A stretch of DNA of 46,511 nucleotides from positions 1 through 46,511 of the forward strand of contig CANHEE010000008.1 of NCBI GenBank assembly GCA_947459655.1, written 5' to 3'. Positions 36,407-43,958 of this stretch are shown piece by piece (positions within the stretch are counted from its first letter, which is position 1; every line of letters starts with the position of its first letter). The stretch comes from Lewinellaceae bacterium. Lineage in GTDB: Bacteria > Bacteroidota > Bacteroidia > Chitinophagales > Saprospiraceae. Position numbers and translations under genes: made by a program. The notes beneath the pieces are model-generated. The model was given only the letters and a program-made list of their open reading frames with translations. It was not told the DNA's origin and ran no database searches.

Positions 36407-36681
36407 CAGTTATCACTAAAATGAAGGTTTTCTGCGATATCTGTAGAATCATCCTCAGCCCTTTTTCTGTTTCTCCACCAGAAAAAAGCAATCACAGCGA
36501 CCAGCAGGTAGGGAAGCGACAACATATAGAAGATGCCGGCGTTCAATCCCCGTCCAGAGGTTCCGCCGTTTTTCATATTGGATTCGGCCGCGATTTTACA
36601 CATGGGACATTGCGCACCAATCTCAGGGATGAACATCAGAATACAGCAGGCAAACAATGCAAAAAACACTATTTTTTTCAT
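36406..36681 (-). CDS. Small CxxC membrane protein
   Basis: The ATG at 36679-36681 begins a signal peptide (MKKIVFFALFACCILMFIPE, cut near IGA), giving 91 residues. Right after the signal is CPMCKIAAESN, a CxxC pair that could form a disulfide or bind metal or haem-like ligands. One membrane helix follows (about 48-67, FYMLSLPYLLVAVIAFFWW), then a charged cytoplasmic tail. The family looks conserved in Bacteroidota beside DUF420 and SCO genes, but its function is not known to me. It starts 4 bp after the DUF420 gene and overlaps the glycosyltransferase start by one base. Confidence 0.75.
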   Translation of the reverse strand: MKKIVFFALFACCILMFIPEIGAQCPMCKIAAESNMKNGGTSGRGLNAGIFYMLSLPYLLVAVIAFFWWRNRKRAEDDSTDIAENLHFSDN

Positions 36682-36685
36682 CACA

Positions 36686-37216
36686 CTAATGGTAGTAAGG
36701 TTTGAGCATAAGATAGCAGAGCGGTCCGGTGATGGCCACATAAAGCCACACCCAGTAAACCCATCTTGCCATTTTCTTGTGCCTGTCAAACTGATTTGTC
36801 AAAGCCCGGATAAGGGTAAATAGGATAAACGGAAAGATGACCGCTGCAGAAAGAATATGGGTCAGAAGCAAGATAAGATATACAACTTTCACGATCCCCT
36901 CTCCACCATATTTGGTCTCCGGAGTAGTAAAGTGGTAGGCAACATAGCAAAGCAGGAACAGCGCCGACAAACCCAGCGCAATAAAATTGAAAATGCGGTG
37001 TCTCTCTACATTTCCACTCTTGATGCCCTGCAGTGAAACCAAAAGTGCTATTGCTGTACAGGTATTCAAAAGGGCATGAACAGGTGGTAAAAAACCAAGG
37101 TCGAGGCCGAGATCGATCTTTACACTACGCATTAGTACCACCAGCAAAATGACCGCAGCGGAAACCACCGAGGCCCAGATGTTTAATTTTTTTTCCAGTT
37201 GCTTGTTTACTTCCAT
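36686..37216 (-). CDS. DUF420 family membrane protein
   Basis: A 176-residue protein with five or so membrane segments. Conserved DUF420 features are the His residues in PPVHALLNTCTAIALL, ERHRIFN, AYHFTT, THILSAAVIFP and DRHKKMARW. The related Bacillus YozB/CtaM protein is needed for maturation of cytochrome aa3 oxidase. A role in assembly of a haem-copper oxidase in the inner membrane is therefore likely. It lies 15 bp after the SCO-like gene and 4 bp before the CxxC gene, which makes a tight operon. Confidence 0.88.
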   Translation of the reverse strand: MEVNKQLEKKLNIWASVVSAAVILLVVLMRSVKIDLGLDLGFLPPVHALLNTCTAIALLVSLQGIKSGNVERHRIFNFIALGLSALFLLCYVAYHFTTPETKYGGEGIVKVVYLILLLTHILSAAVIFPFILFTLIRALTNQFDRHKKMARWVYWVWLYVAITGPLCYLMLKPYYH

Positions 37217-37231
37217 AATAGAAAATGTATT

Positions 37232-37912
37232 TTACTTCTCTTTTTCCCGTCTTATTTCCGGGGTTTCGAATGGATCTATCTTTAGTTTCATGGCAATGTG
37301 CTCAACAAGTTTAGCAAGATGCGCAGTGTCGTTCACATCGTAAAAATTAGCTACCACTCCGTCCGCATTGATGTATACCAGGTACGGACTTTCAGCTGCA
37401 GAAAAATCTCCCTTTTGACCAAGTTTTAAACCCTGCAATAATGCTGATCGGGCAGCATTGCCAATAGCTGCCACACTATAGTTGAGCGCGTGTTTTGGAT
37501 TGTTCACTTCAGAATAGCGCTGTGCCGCAATACTGTCTGCATTACAAAGAAAAGTAATGAGCGCTACGTCCTTTCTGTCTTTGAACTGAACGTGAAGTTT
37601 GTTCATGGTTTCGGTAAGCCTGTTTCCGTGAATACCCGCAGAGTCAATCATCGCAGCAATGGTAATCCGGCTTTTCATGCTATCGGCACTGATGGCCTTT
37701 TGCGGTATAAGTGCAAAGTTAAAATAGTCGAATTGACCATAATTTTGCAATTCCGAAAGCGACTTTTTGCGGTAATCAACACCGCTCTTCAGGTAGTACC
37801 AGGACAGAAATGGCGATACCACCAATATGAAAAGCAGCAACGCTATGACAATATAGCGTTCGGGCTTTCTTTGCACTGACTCATCCAATTGTGAATTGTT
37901 TTCGTTGTCCAT
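37232..37912 (-). CDS. SCO-like thioredoxin-fold protein without copper ligands
   Basis: A 226-residue protein with an N-terminal membrane anchor (about 20-42) and an extracytoplasmic thioredoxin-like domain. Its place next to DUF420, and strands such as DVALITFLCNADS and SPYLVYINADGVVANFYD, match the SCO1/SenC family, whose members deliver copper to cytochrome oxidase. However, where the CPxxC copper site should be, the sequence reads SAGIHGNRLT, and where the copper His (HS) should be it reads ES. The only Cys of the domain is in the FLCNAD strand. It may have a structural or redox-independent role in oxidase assembly. The promoter at 37954-37962 precedes it. Confidence 0.72.
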   Translation of the reverse strand: MDNENNSQLDESVQRKPERYIVIALLLFILVVSPFLSWYYLKSGVDYRKKSLSELQNYGQFDYFNFALIPQKAISADSMKSRITIAAMIDSAGIHGNRLTETMNKLHVQFKDRKDVALITFLCNADSIAAQRYSEVNNPKHALNYSVAAIGNAARSALLQGLKLGQKGDFSAAESPYLVYINADGVVANFYDVNDTAHLAKLVEHIAMKLKIDPFETPEIRREKEK

Positions 37913-37953
37913 AATAGCTTTCCCAACAATCAGGAATCTGTTTTGTTCTCATC

Positions 37954-37962
37954 ACAAAGGTA
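37954..37962 (-). promoter_or_regulatory. Bacteroidota -7 element of oxidase-assembly operon
   Basis: The minus strand reads TACCTTTGT, a full match to TAnnTTTG, 41 nt before the start codon at 37912. A TTG lies 15 bp upstream of it, slightly closer than usual for a -33 element. Confidence 0.6.
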
Positions 37963-38097
37963 AATGATAATAGTCAGCAAAAATAATAAAGCCCGGCCTT
38001 AAATTCCGCACAGTGGGGCTTTTGGTGCAAACATGAAAATTTTATTCTGCAGCCGATTATTGAGCGCTGTATATCTTATCGGTAGCATCTTATTATT

Positions 38098-38106
38098 TAT
38101 ATTTGC
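38098..38106 (+). promoter_or_regulatory. Bacteroidota -7 element of lytic transglycosylase gene
   Basis: TATATTTGC fully matches TAnnTTTG and lies 41 nt before the ATG at 38148. No clear -33 TTG is seen. With the element at 37954-37962 it makes this 235-bp gap a divergent promoter region. Confidence 0.55.
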
Positions 38107-38147
38107 AATAGTGTAGCTATCAAATTGTTCATCACCAAAGTGTTTTT

Positions 38148-39044
38148 ATGTTACTGAAAAATAAACTGCTGCATATCTATTGCGTTGTGGTTACCCTTGC
38201 TTTTGCATGGGTACTGTTTTCATCAGGAAAAACGGACCGCAACGGCGAAGGAAGAAGAATTAGATCTTTCGACTTGTCTAAAAATTTTGAATTTTCCGGC
38301 GAGCGTTTCCCCACCGATATTTTTGACGTCAAAGAACGCCTTGACCGTGAACTGATGGTGAACGCCTATCTCCAATCAACCACTATCCTCAACATTAAGC
38401 TGGCTGCGAGGTATTTTCCGCTCATGGAACAGATACTCAAAGAGGAAGGTGTTCCGGAAGATTTCAAGTACCTTGCTGTCGCGGAGAGTACCCTTCGAAA
38501 CGTAAGTTCAAATGCCGGTGCCAAAGGAATCTGGCAATTCATGAAACCAACCGCCATGCAGTATGGCCTGGAAGTCAACGAAGAAGTCGATGAGCGATAC
38601 CAGATTGAAAAAGCGACCCGTGCAGCCTGCAGACTGCTGAAAGACAACTACCAGCGCTTTGGCTCATGGATACTGGCTGCCGCTGCGTACAATGAGGGGG
38701 CACCGCGACTTGCGAAAGACATGGCCGAACAGAGGGGAAAAGGATATTTTGACCTTCATCTCAATGAAGAAACTTCACGTTACGTGTTCCGAATTATGGC
38801 AATAAAAGAAATTATGCAAAATCCTGAGGACTACGATTTTTATGTAGAAAATGACCACCTCTATGAAAAATTTAGGGACTGCGATGAAATAGCTGTTGAA
38901 GATGCCGTCAGCAACTGGGCGGATTTTGCACAGAACCACAATCTTTCCTACCGAATTTTCAAGGTCTACAATCCGTGGTTGATTGGTTCGGGCTTAACCA
39001 ACAAGACCAAAAAGAAATACCTGGTCAAAATACCAAAAAGCTGA
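38148..39044 (+). CDS. Lytic transglycosylase (SLT domain)
   Basis: A 298-residue periplasmic enzyme with an N-terminal membrane/signal segment (about 7-26). The SLT goose-lysozyme-like domain spans about 90-235. The catalytic Glu is E113 in LAVAESTL. The supporting motifs are GAKGIWQFMKPTA (124-136) and AAAAYNEGAPRL (about 178-190). It cleaves peptidoglycan glycan strands to give 1,6-anhydro ends. It resembles the MltD catalytic part but has no LysM repeats; the C-terminal 60 residues are a short extra region. It is convergent with lspA. Confidence 0.92.
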   Translation: MLLKNKLLHIYCVVVTLAFAWVLFSSGKTDRNGEGRRIRSFDLSKNFEFSGERFPTDIFDVKERLDRELMVNAYLQSTTILNIKLAARYFPLMEQILKEEGVPEDFKYLAVAESTLRNVSSNAGAKGIWQFMKPTAMQYGLEVNEEVDERYQIEKATRAACRLLKDNYQRFGSWILAAAAYNEGAPRLAKDMAEQRGKGYFDLHLNEETSRYVFRIMAIKEIMQNPEDYDFYVENDHLYEKFRDCDEIAVEDAVSNWADFAQNHNLSYRIFKVYNPWLIGSGLTNKTKKKYLVKIPKS

Positions 39045-39098
39045 ATGATCGGAATGGTCACCGCAATTTTTTGCGGCTGGTCTTGATTCGGTTGGGAA

Positions 39099-39821
39099 TT
39101 AATTTTCCGTAGTGGAATTGAGATTGGGTTCCTCAACAAATTGCTCCTCGCTGAGTTCAACCTTATCTGTAGGAGAAACATCGGCCTCTTTCTCAGTGAA
39201 AAATGAGCGCTGAAACAAAATCAAGCAAGCTACCCCCACAGAAATACAGGCATCAGCAAAATTGAAGACCGGACGAAAGAAAAGGTACGGTTCCCCGCCC
39301 CATTGCGGAACCCAGGCAGGAAAGACACCCTCCAGCAGTGGAAAATAAAACATATCAACTACCTTCCCATGTAAAAAGGTCCCGTAACCGCCCTCGGCGG
39401 GAAACAGCGACGCCACATTTTCTGCATGGTAAGAGCTCTCAGAAAAAATAAGTCCATAAAAAGCACTGTCAATAATGTTGCCCAATGCGCCGGCAAGTAT
39501 CATGGAAAAACAGATAATCAATCCGGTAGACTCTTTTTGCCTGATCAATGTGCGGATGTAAGTCATCAGGAAAATAACTGCACCTATCCGGAAAAGGCTG
39601 AGCAGCAATTTGCCGTAGTCGTAATCCCCACCCAAATCAAGTTTCCAGCCGAACGCCATTCCCTCGTTTTCAACAAAATGAATCAGCGCCCGCTCAAAGC
39701 CAAAGAGCTGGATTTCCTGACCTATAAACATGTGGGTCTTCACCCAAACCTTGATGAACTGGTCTGTCAGCAACAATAAAAAAATGACTGCGATGGCTAC
39801 CTGACTTTTTCTGCTTAACAT
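39099..39821 (-). CDS. lspA: Lipoprotein signal peptidase (signal peptidase II)
   Basis: A 240-residue membrane protease with four membrane segments. The catalytic aspartates are D118 in GNIIDSAFYG and D190 in FNFADACISV. The conserved VENEGMAFG and HGKVVDMFYFP blocks are present. It removes signal peptides from prolipoproteins after lipidation, and PorW in this window is one likely substrate. The usual length is about 160 residues; the extra length comes from a loop between the two catalytic segments (about 123-185) and an acidic C-terminal tail (about 207-240). A -7 element lies at 39850-39858. Confidence 0.95.
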   Translation of the reverse strand: MLSRKSQVAIAVIFLLLLTDQFIKVWVKTHMFIGQEIQLFGFERALIHFVENEGMAFGWKLDLGGDYDYGKLLLSLFRIGAVIFLMTYIRTLIRQKESTGLIICFSMILAGALGNIIDSAFYGLIFSESSYHAENVASLFPAEGGYGTFLHGKVVDMFYFPLLEGVFPAWVPQWGGEPYLFFRPVFNFADACISVGVACLILFQRSFFTEKEADVSPTDKVELSEEQFVEEPNLNSTTEN

Positions 39822-39849
39822 CCGGATGTTGAATTGATTGCTAAAGTCC

Positions 39850-39858
39850 GCAAATATA
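39850..39858 (-). promoter_or_regulatory. Likely -7 element of lspA
   Basis: The minus strand reads TATATTTGC, a full match to TAnnTTTG, 29 nt before the lspA start codon. No clear -33 TTG is seen. Confidence 0.5.
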
Positions 39859-39896
39859 CGCGTTTTACTGATTTGTTGAGCTGCGGCCGTCGTTGC

Positions 39897-40178
39897 TCAG
39901 ATGATTGTTTCAAACTCCTCCTTTTCTTCCGGTGGTAAAAACCTCCGAAAAGCCTCTTGACGGATCAGCTCCATCTGACTAAAAATACCGGAGACGCTGT
40001 TAATATAGTCCTGATCTACGAGTTTGCCGATGTCTTCCAGGGTAGAAAGTCCATCAATAGAACGAATCTTGAAGGTCTGCTCAAAAAAACCATTTTCAAA
40101 CTTCACCGAGAATTTATCATCCATTTTAAAAACAGTGATTTTTAACTCGGGGTGGTCAATGTATCCAATTATTCGCAT
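39897..40178 (-). CDS. Small conserved hypothetical protein
   Basis: A 93-residue soluble protein with no signal peptide. The first half looks like a small beta sheet (MRIIGYIDHPELKITVFKM, then FSVKFENGFFEQTFKI), and the second half is helical (DINSVSGIF-like, then MELIRQEAFRRFLPPEEK). It starts 15 bp after the gpmI stop codon, so it is probably part of the same transcript. I recognise it only as a type of short protein found in Bacteroidota; no function can be assigned. Confidence 0.7.
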   Translation of the reverse strand: MRIIGYIDHPELKITVFKMDDKFSVKFENGFFEQTFKIRSIDGLSTLEDIGKLVDQDYINSVSGIFSQMELIRQEAFRRFLPPEEKEEFETII

Positions 40179-40193
40179 AGGGGACTGTTCGAT

Positions 40194-41711
40194 TTATTGT
40201 ATCAGATTTTTACCTGTCATTTCAGGGGGAACTGGAAGACCCATCAGCTTCAGTATGGTAGGAGCAACATCACCAAGCTTTCCGTTGCTCACCGCCTTAC
40301 CTGCAGCTTTATTGCTCACAAAAATAAATGGCACGGGATTCATGGAATGCGCCGTATTTGGTGTTCCGTCATCATTAATCATGTAATCTGAATTGCCATG
40401 ATCAGCAATGATAATGCAATCATAATCCAGAGAAAGAGCTTTTTGAACGAGTTTTTCTGTACAGGAATCGACGGTCTCTGCAGCGGTCATTGCCGCATGG
40501 AACACCCCCGTATGACCAACCATATCTGTGTTAGCATAATTCAGGCAAATAAAGTCTGGCATTGACTCCTGCATGTATGCAAGTATGGAATCTGTAATAC
40601 CAATTGCGCTCATTTCGGGCTTCAGATCGTAGGTGGGAACATCTTTCGCAGAGGGTATCAGAATGCGGTGCTCTCCCGGAAACGCCTCTTCCCTTCCACC
40701 TGAAAAAAAGAAGGTGACATGCGGATATTTTTCAGTTTCGGCAATTCTGACCTGTGTCCTACCCCCATTGGAAATGATTTCTCCCAGCGTATTTTTCAAA
40801 TCATCTTTTTCAAAAATCACCTTGACGTTGCTATAGGTATCATCATATCGCGTCATTGTGACGTAATTCAGGTTCAGTTTTTTCATTCCCAGTTCGGAAA
40901 AATCATTTTGCGAAAGCACCTCGGTAATCTCTCTCGGCCTGTCGGTTCTGAAATTGAAGCAAATTACCGTGTCGCCGTCCTGAATTTTATGCGACTCGCT
41001 TCCAATAACCATCGGCTCGGCAAATTCATCTGTAATGCCATTCTCATATTGCCTGCTCAAGCCGGTCGATGCCGATGCAACGCGCGCTCCCACTCCGTGA
41101 ACGAGTAGATCATATGCTTTTTTTACCCTTTCCCAGCGTTTGTCCCTGTCCATCGCATAAAAGCGCCCGATGACGGAGGCAATTTTTACCGGACTTTCCT
41201 TGATATACGAATCAAGCTGCTCCAAATAGCCTGCACCGCTTTTTGGATCACAATCGCGACCATCTGTAAATGCATGCACAAATACTTTCTTATTGCCCTG
41301 CGCTGTAGCAATGTCACACAGTGCCCTCAGATGACTTATGTGAGAATGAACTCCTCCATCTGAAACCAAACCAATTAAATGCACATTTCTATCGGCGACG
41401 CGGGCTGCTTCAAGTGCATTCAGCAAAACGGAATTGCTGTGCAAAGTTTTTTCCCTTACCGCAACATCGATACGGGTAAGCTCCTGATAGACGATGCGGC
41501 CTGCGCCAATGTTCATGTGTCCGACCTCCGAGTTACCCATCTGCCCCTCCGGCAGTCCAACCTGCTCGCCGTAGGTTACCAGTCTGGAATGAGGATACGA
41601 AGCAAATAAACCGTCCATAAAAGGAGTTTTGGCCTGTGCAATGGCGTCAGCAGATGGCTTCAACCCAAGTCCCCAACCATCCAAAATGGCCAGTAAAACG
41701 CGCTTTTTCAT
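40194..41711 (-). CDS. gpmI: 2,3-bisphosphoglycerate-independent phosphoglycerate mutase
   Basis: The ATG at 41709-41711 is preferred over a TTG one codon upstream, giving 505 residues, the normal family length. The enzyme interconverts 3- and 2-phosphoglycerate in glycolysis with two Mn ions. Visible motifs are LAILDGWG at the start (metal Asp), GQMGNSEVGHMNIGAGR with the phosphorylated Ser at about residue 61, HAFTDGRDCDP, CFNFRTDRPREIT, NYANTDMVGHTG and IIADHGNSDYM with C-terminal metal ligands. All look intact. It shares a transcript with the small hypothetical gene downstream and has a well-formed promoter at 41790-41821. Confidence 0.97.
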   Translation of the reverse strand: MKKRVLLAILDGWGLGLKPSADAIAQAKTPFMDGLFASYPHSRLVTYGEQVGLPEGQMGNSEVGHMNIGAGRIVYQELTRIDVAVREKTLHSNSVLLNALEAARVADRNVHLIGLVSDGGVHSHISHLRALCDIATAQGNKKVFVHAFTDGRDCDPKSGAGYLEQLDSYIKESPVKIASVIGRFYAMDRDKRWERVKKAYDLLVHGVGARVASASTGLSRQYENGITDEFAEPMVIGSESHKIQDGDTVICFNFRTDRPREITEVLSQNDFSELGMKKLNLNYVTMTRYDDTYSNVKVIFEKDDLKNTLGEIISNGGRTQVRIAETEKYPHVTFFFSGGREEAFPGEHRILIPSAKDVPTYDLKPEMSAIGITDSILAYMQESMPDFICLNYANTDMVGHTGVFHAAMTAAETVDSCTEKLVQKALSLDYDCIIIADHGNSDYMINDDGTPNTAHSMNPVPFIFVSNKAAGKAVSNGKLGDVAPTILKLMGLPVPPEMTGKNLIQ

Positions 41712-41789
41712 CAAGTGATATTGTTCAGTGACTGATTTACAAAGTAGAGTACCACTGTTGCGGCCTTTTACCTGAAAAACACGAAGGAC

Positions 41790-41821
41790 GCAAAATTAAT
41801 TCAACGGTGGCCAAATACCAA
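41790..41821 (-). promoter_or_regulatory. Bacteroidota promoter of gpmI
   Basis: The minus strand reads TAATTTTGC (41790-41798), a full match to TAnnTTTG, with TTG 20 bp upstream (41819-41821) at the -33 position. It would give a leader of about 70 nt before gpmI. Confidence 0.6.
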
Positions 41822-41883
41822 TTAACAGCTGACAATTAACAAATTAAATGTATTGTAGGCATGCTCCGTTGTCAATTTTCAGA

Positions 41884-41892
41884 TACCTTTGC
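41884..41892 (+). promoter_or_regulatory. Bacteroidota -7 element of rsgA
   Basis: TACCTTTGC is a full match to TAnnTTTG and ends 12 nt before the ATG at 41905. It lies inside a longer in-frame reading frame beginning at 41848, so it supports 41905 as the true start and predicts a leader of only a few bases. Confidence 0.6.
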
Positions 41893-41904
41893 TGCAATTT
41901 TTAT

Positions 41905-42849
41905 ATGCACAAAGGAACAGTAATTAAATCAACCGGAAGCTGGTATCTGGTGCGGTCTGCAAAAGACACCATCGTGCAATGCCGCATTGTAGGAAAATTC
42001 AGGCTGGATGGGTTAAACCTCACCAATCCGGTGGCCGTTGGGGATGAAGTTGAATATACAGATGAAGGATCCAGCGAAGGCCTGATTAAAAAAATAATGC
42101 CACGCCGCAACTACGTTGCACGCCAGTCCCCGCGTCAGAAACACAATATTCACCTGCTTGCCAGCAATGTCGACCAGGCTGTGCTAATCACCACCATTGT
42201 CGAGCCCAACTTGAAACAGGGATTCATCGACCGCTTTCTGATGATGACCGAACCTTATGGTATACCGACAACCATCGTTTTCAACAAAATCGATATCTAC
42301 GATGAAAATGCAATGGCCATGCTCAGATACATCAGCGACATTTATAAAAAAATCGGCTATCAGGTACTGGCTGTTTCTGCCGTCAAAGGCACCGGGAAAG
42401 AAGCACTGAAAGCATTGCTGAAAGACAAGGTAACGCTGATTGGTGGGCAGTCCGGTGTTGGCAAATCCTCCCTAGTCAACGCACTGCAGCCGGGGATTGA
42501 ACTGCGCACCGGCGATATATCCGACTACTCCGGAAAAGGTCAGCACACAACGACTTTTGCAGAAATGCATTCGCTGGATTTTGGTGGAAACATCATCGAT
42601 ACGCCGGGCATTAAAACACTGGCTTTCAACAACATGGAGCCAAGCCACATCACACAGAACTTCAGAGAGCTGTTTGCAGTGTCTTCGGGCTGCCGATTTT
42701 CGGATTGCACCCATCGAAACGAACCTGGTTGTGCTGTCAAGGAGGCCATTGAAACGGGAGAAATCAGCGAACTTCGCTATGCCAGCTACCTGCAGATTCT
42801 GGAAGAAGTAGAAGACCAAAATTACTGGGAACGGCACAAAGACATCTGA
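41905..42849 (+). CDS. rsgA: Ribosome small-subunit-dependent GTPase A
   Basis: A 314-residue circularly permuted GTPase that helps mature the 30S ribosomal subunit. It has an N-terminal OB fold (about 1-65, MHKGTVIKSTGSWYLV). The permuted G domain reads FNKID (G4), then SAVKGTG (G5), GGQSGVGKSSLVNAL (G1, P-loop) and DTPGI (G3). The C-terminal zinc site follows: CRFSDCTHRNEPGC with Cys-x4-Cys-x-His-x5-Cys. The start at 41905 is supported by the OB-fold alignment and by the promoter just upstream. It is followed after 87 bp by the serA-like gene on the same strand. Confidence 0.96.
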   Translation: MHKGTVIKSTGSWYLVRSAKDTIVQCRIVGKFRLDGLNLTNPVAVGDEVEYTDEGSSEGLIKKIMPRRNYVARQSPRQKHNIHLLASNVDQAVLITTIVEPNLKQGFIDRFLMMTEPYGIPTTIVFNKIDIYDENAMAMLRYISDIYKKIGYQVLAVSAVKGTGKEALKALLKDKVTLIGGQSGVGKSSLVNALQPGIELRTGDISDYSGKGQHTTTFAEMHSLDFGGNIIDTPGIKTLAFNNMEPSHITQNFRELFAVSSGCRFSDCTHRNEPGCAVKEAIETGEISELRYASYLQILEEVEDQNYWERHKDI

Positions 42850-42936
42850 TTGGGCTGCTTCCTCATAGATTGCATTCCCCACAAATGATACCTTTTTACC
42901 GGCAGCATTTATTACAAAACACTTACATCCACTACA

Positions 42937-43905
42937 ATGATAAAAATTTTGGCAAACGATGGCATCCATCCAGAGGGCAAAAAACTCCTGGAAGCTGCCG
43001 GATTTCAGGTTGATGTACAAAAAATAGCTCAGGAAGAACTTATGGCAAAACTGCCCGCTTATGATGCAATCATTGTCAGAAGTGCGACCAGAGTGCGCCA
43101 AGACCTGATAGATGCCTGTCCAGGGTTGAAAATCATCGCCCGCGGGGGAGTCGGACTTGACAACATAGATCTAGATTATGCTGAACAAAAAGGAATAGCT
43201 GTTTTCAATACACCGGCCGCTTCTTCCAGAGCCGTTGCCGAACTGGTTTTCGCACACGCATTTTCATTGGCGCGTATGCTTCATCAGTCCAACAGAGATA
43301 TGCCCATTAAAGGGGCTACAGAATTTAAAACCCTGAAAAACAATTTCTCCAAAGGCTTTCAGCTTAGTGGAAAAACATTGGGCATCATCGGATTTGGTCG
43401 TATTGGACAAGAGGTTGCTAAAATTGGCATCGGAATGGGTATGCGGATCGTTGCTACAGACCCTTACATTAAAGAGGCCAAAATAAGCTTGGGAGCGCTG
43501 GGCTATGAAGACAACCGGATAACCGTCACTATACATACTTCCGGTATGGATGAAGTACTGCAAAACGCAGATATCTTAACACTTCACGTACCATTTTTAG
43601 GTAAAAAACCGATTATTGGAGCCGAAGAATTGGACAAAATGAAAAATGGAGCCATGCTTATCAACACATCAAGGGGCGGAGTCGTAGATGAAACTGCCTT
43701 GATTTTGGCATTGGATAGTGGAAAACTCGCCGGCGCGGGACTGGATGTTTTTAAAAATGAACCCACTCCTGATACATCAATTCTGCAACATTCTAACATT
43801 TCCCTCTCACCACATAGCGGCGCTGAAACACAGGAAGCTCAAGTGAATATCGGAATAGAACTCGCAGAGCAAATTATCGCTTTTTTTGCTTCCGAAAAAC
43901 ATTAA
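42937..43905 (+). CDS. serA: D-3-phosphoglycerate dehydrogenase-like (no ACT domain)
   Basis: A 322-residue D-2-hydroxyacid dehydrogenase. The NAD-binding motif is LGIIGFGRIGQEVAK. The catalytic residues are in NTSRGGVVDE (Arg), DVFKNEP (Glu) and SPHSGAET (His). The N-terminus has VRSATRVRQDLID and ARGGVGLDNID, which favour the phosphoglycerate dehydrogenase branch, the first step of serine synthesis. No C-terminal ACT or ASB regulatory domain is present, so feedback by serine through ACT is not expected. The substrate call is likely but not certain, as related hydroxyacid dehydrogenases look alike. It converges on the HisC-like gene. Confidence 0.85.
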   Translation: MIKILANDGIHPEGKKLLEAAGFQVDVQKIAQEELMAKLPAYDAIIVRSATRVRQDLIDACPGLKIIARGGVGLDNIDLDYAEQKGIAVFNTPAASSRAVAELVFAHAFSLARMLHQSNRDMPIKGATEFKTLKNNFSKGFQLSGKTLGIIGFGRIGQEVAKIGIGMGMRIVATDPYIKEAKISLGALGYEDNRITVTIHTSGMDEVLQNADILTLHVPFLGKKPIIGAEELDKMKNGAMLINTSRGGVVDETALILALDSGKLAGAGLDVFKNEPTPDTSILQHSNISLSPHSGAETQEAQVNIGIELAEQIIAFFASEKH

Positions 43906-43958
43906 AGTGTCCGATTAACCTTCGCGAGGGTCTTGCAATGAGATACATTGGGCTGCAA

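Noticed and set aside
39061-39076. CCGCAA/TTGCGG hairpin between the lytic transglycosylase and lspA genes
   Set aside because: The stem is only 6 bp and no T tract follows it on either strand, so it is not supported as a terminator.
41848-41904. Extended N-terminus for RsgA
   Set aside because: The extra residues are not part of the OB fold and overlap a full -7 promoter element.
43906-43958. Possible terminator between the convergent serA-like and HisC-like genes
   Set aside because: Only a 5-bp CAATG/CATTG stem without a T tract can be found.
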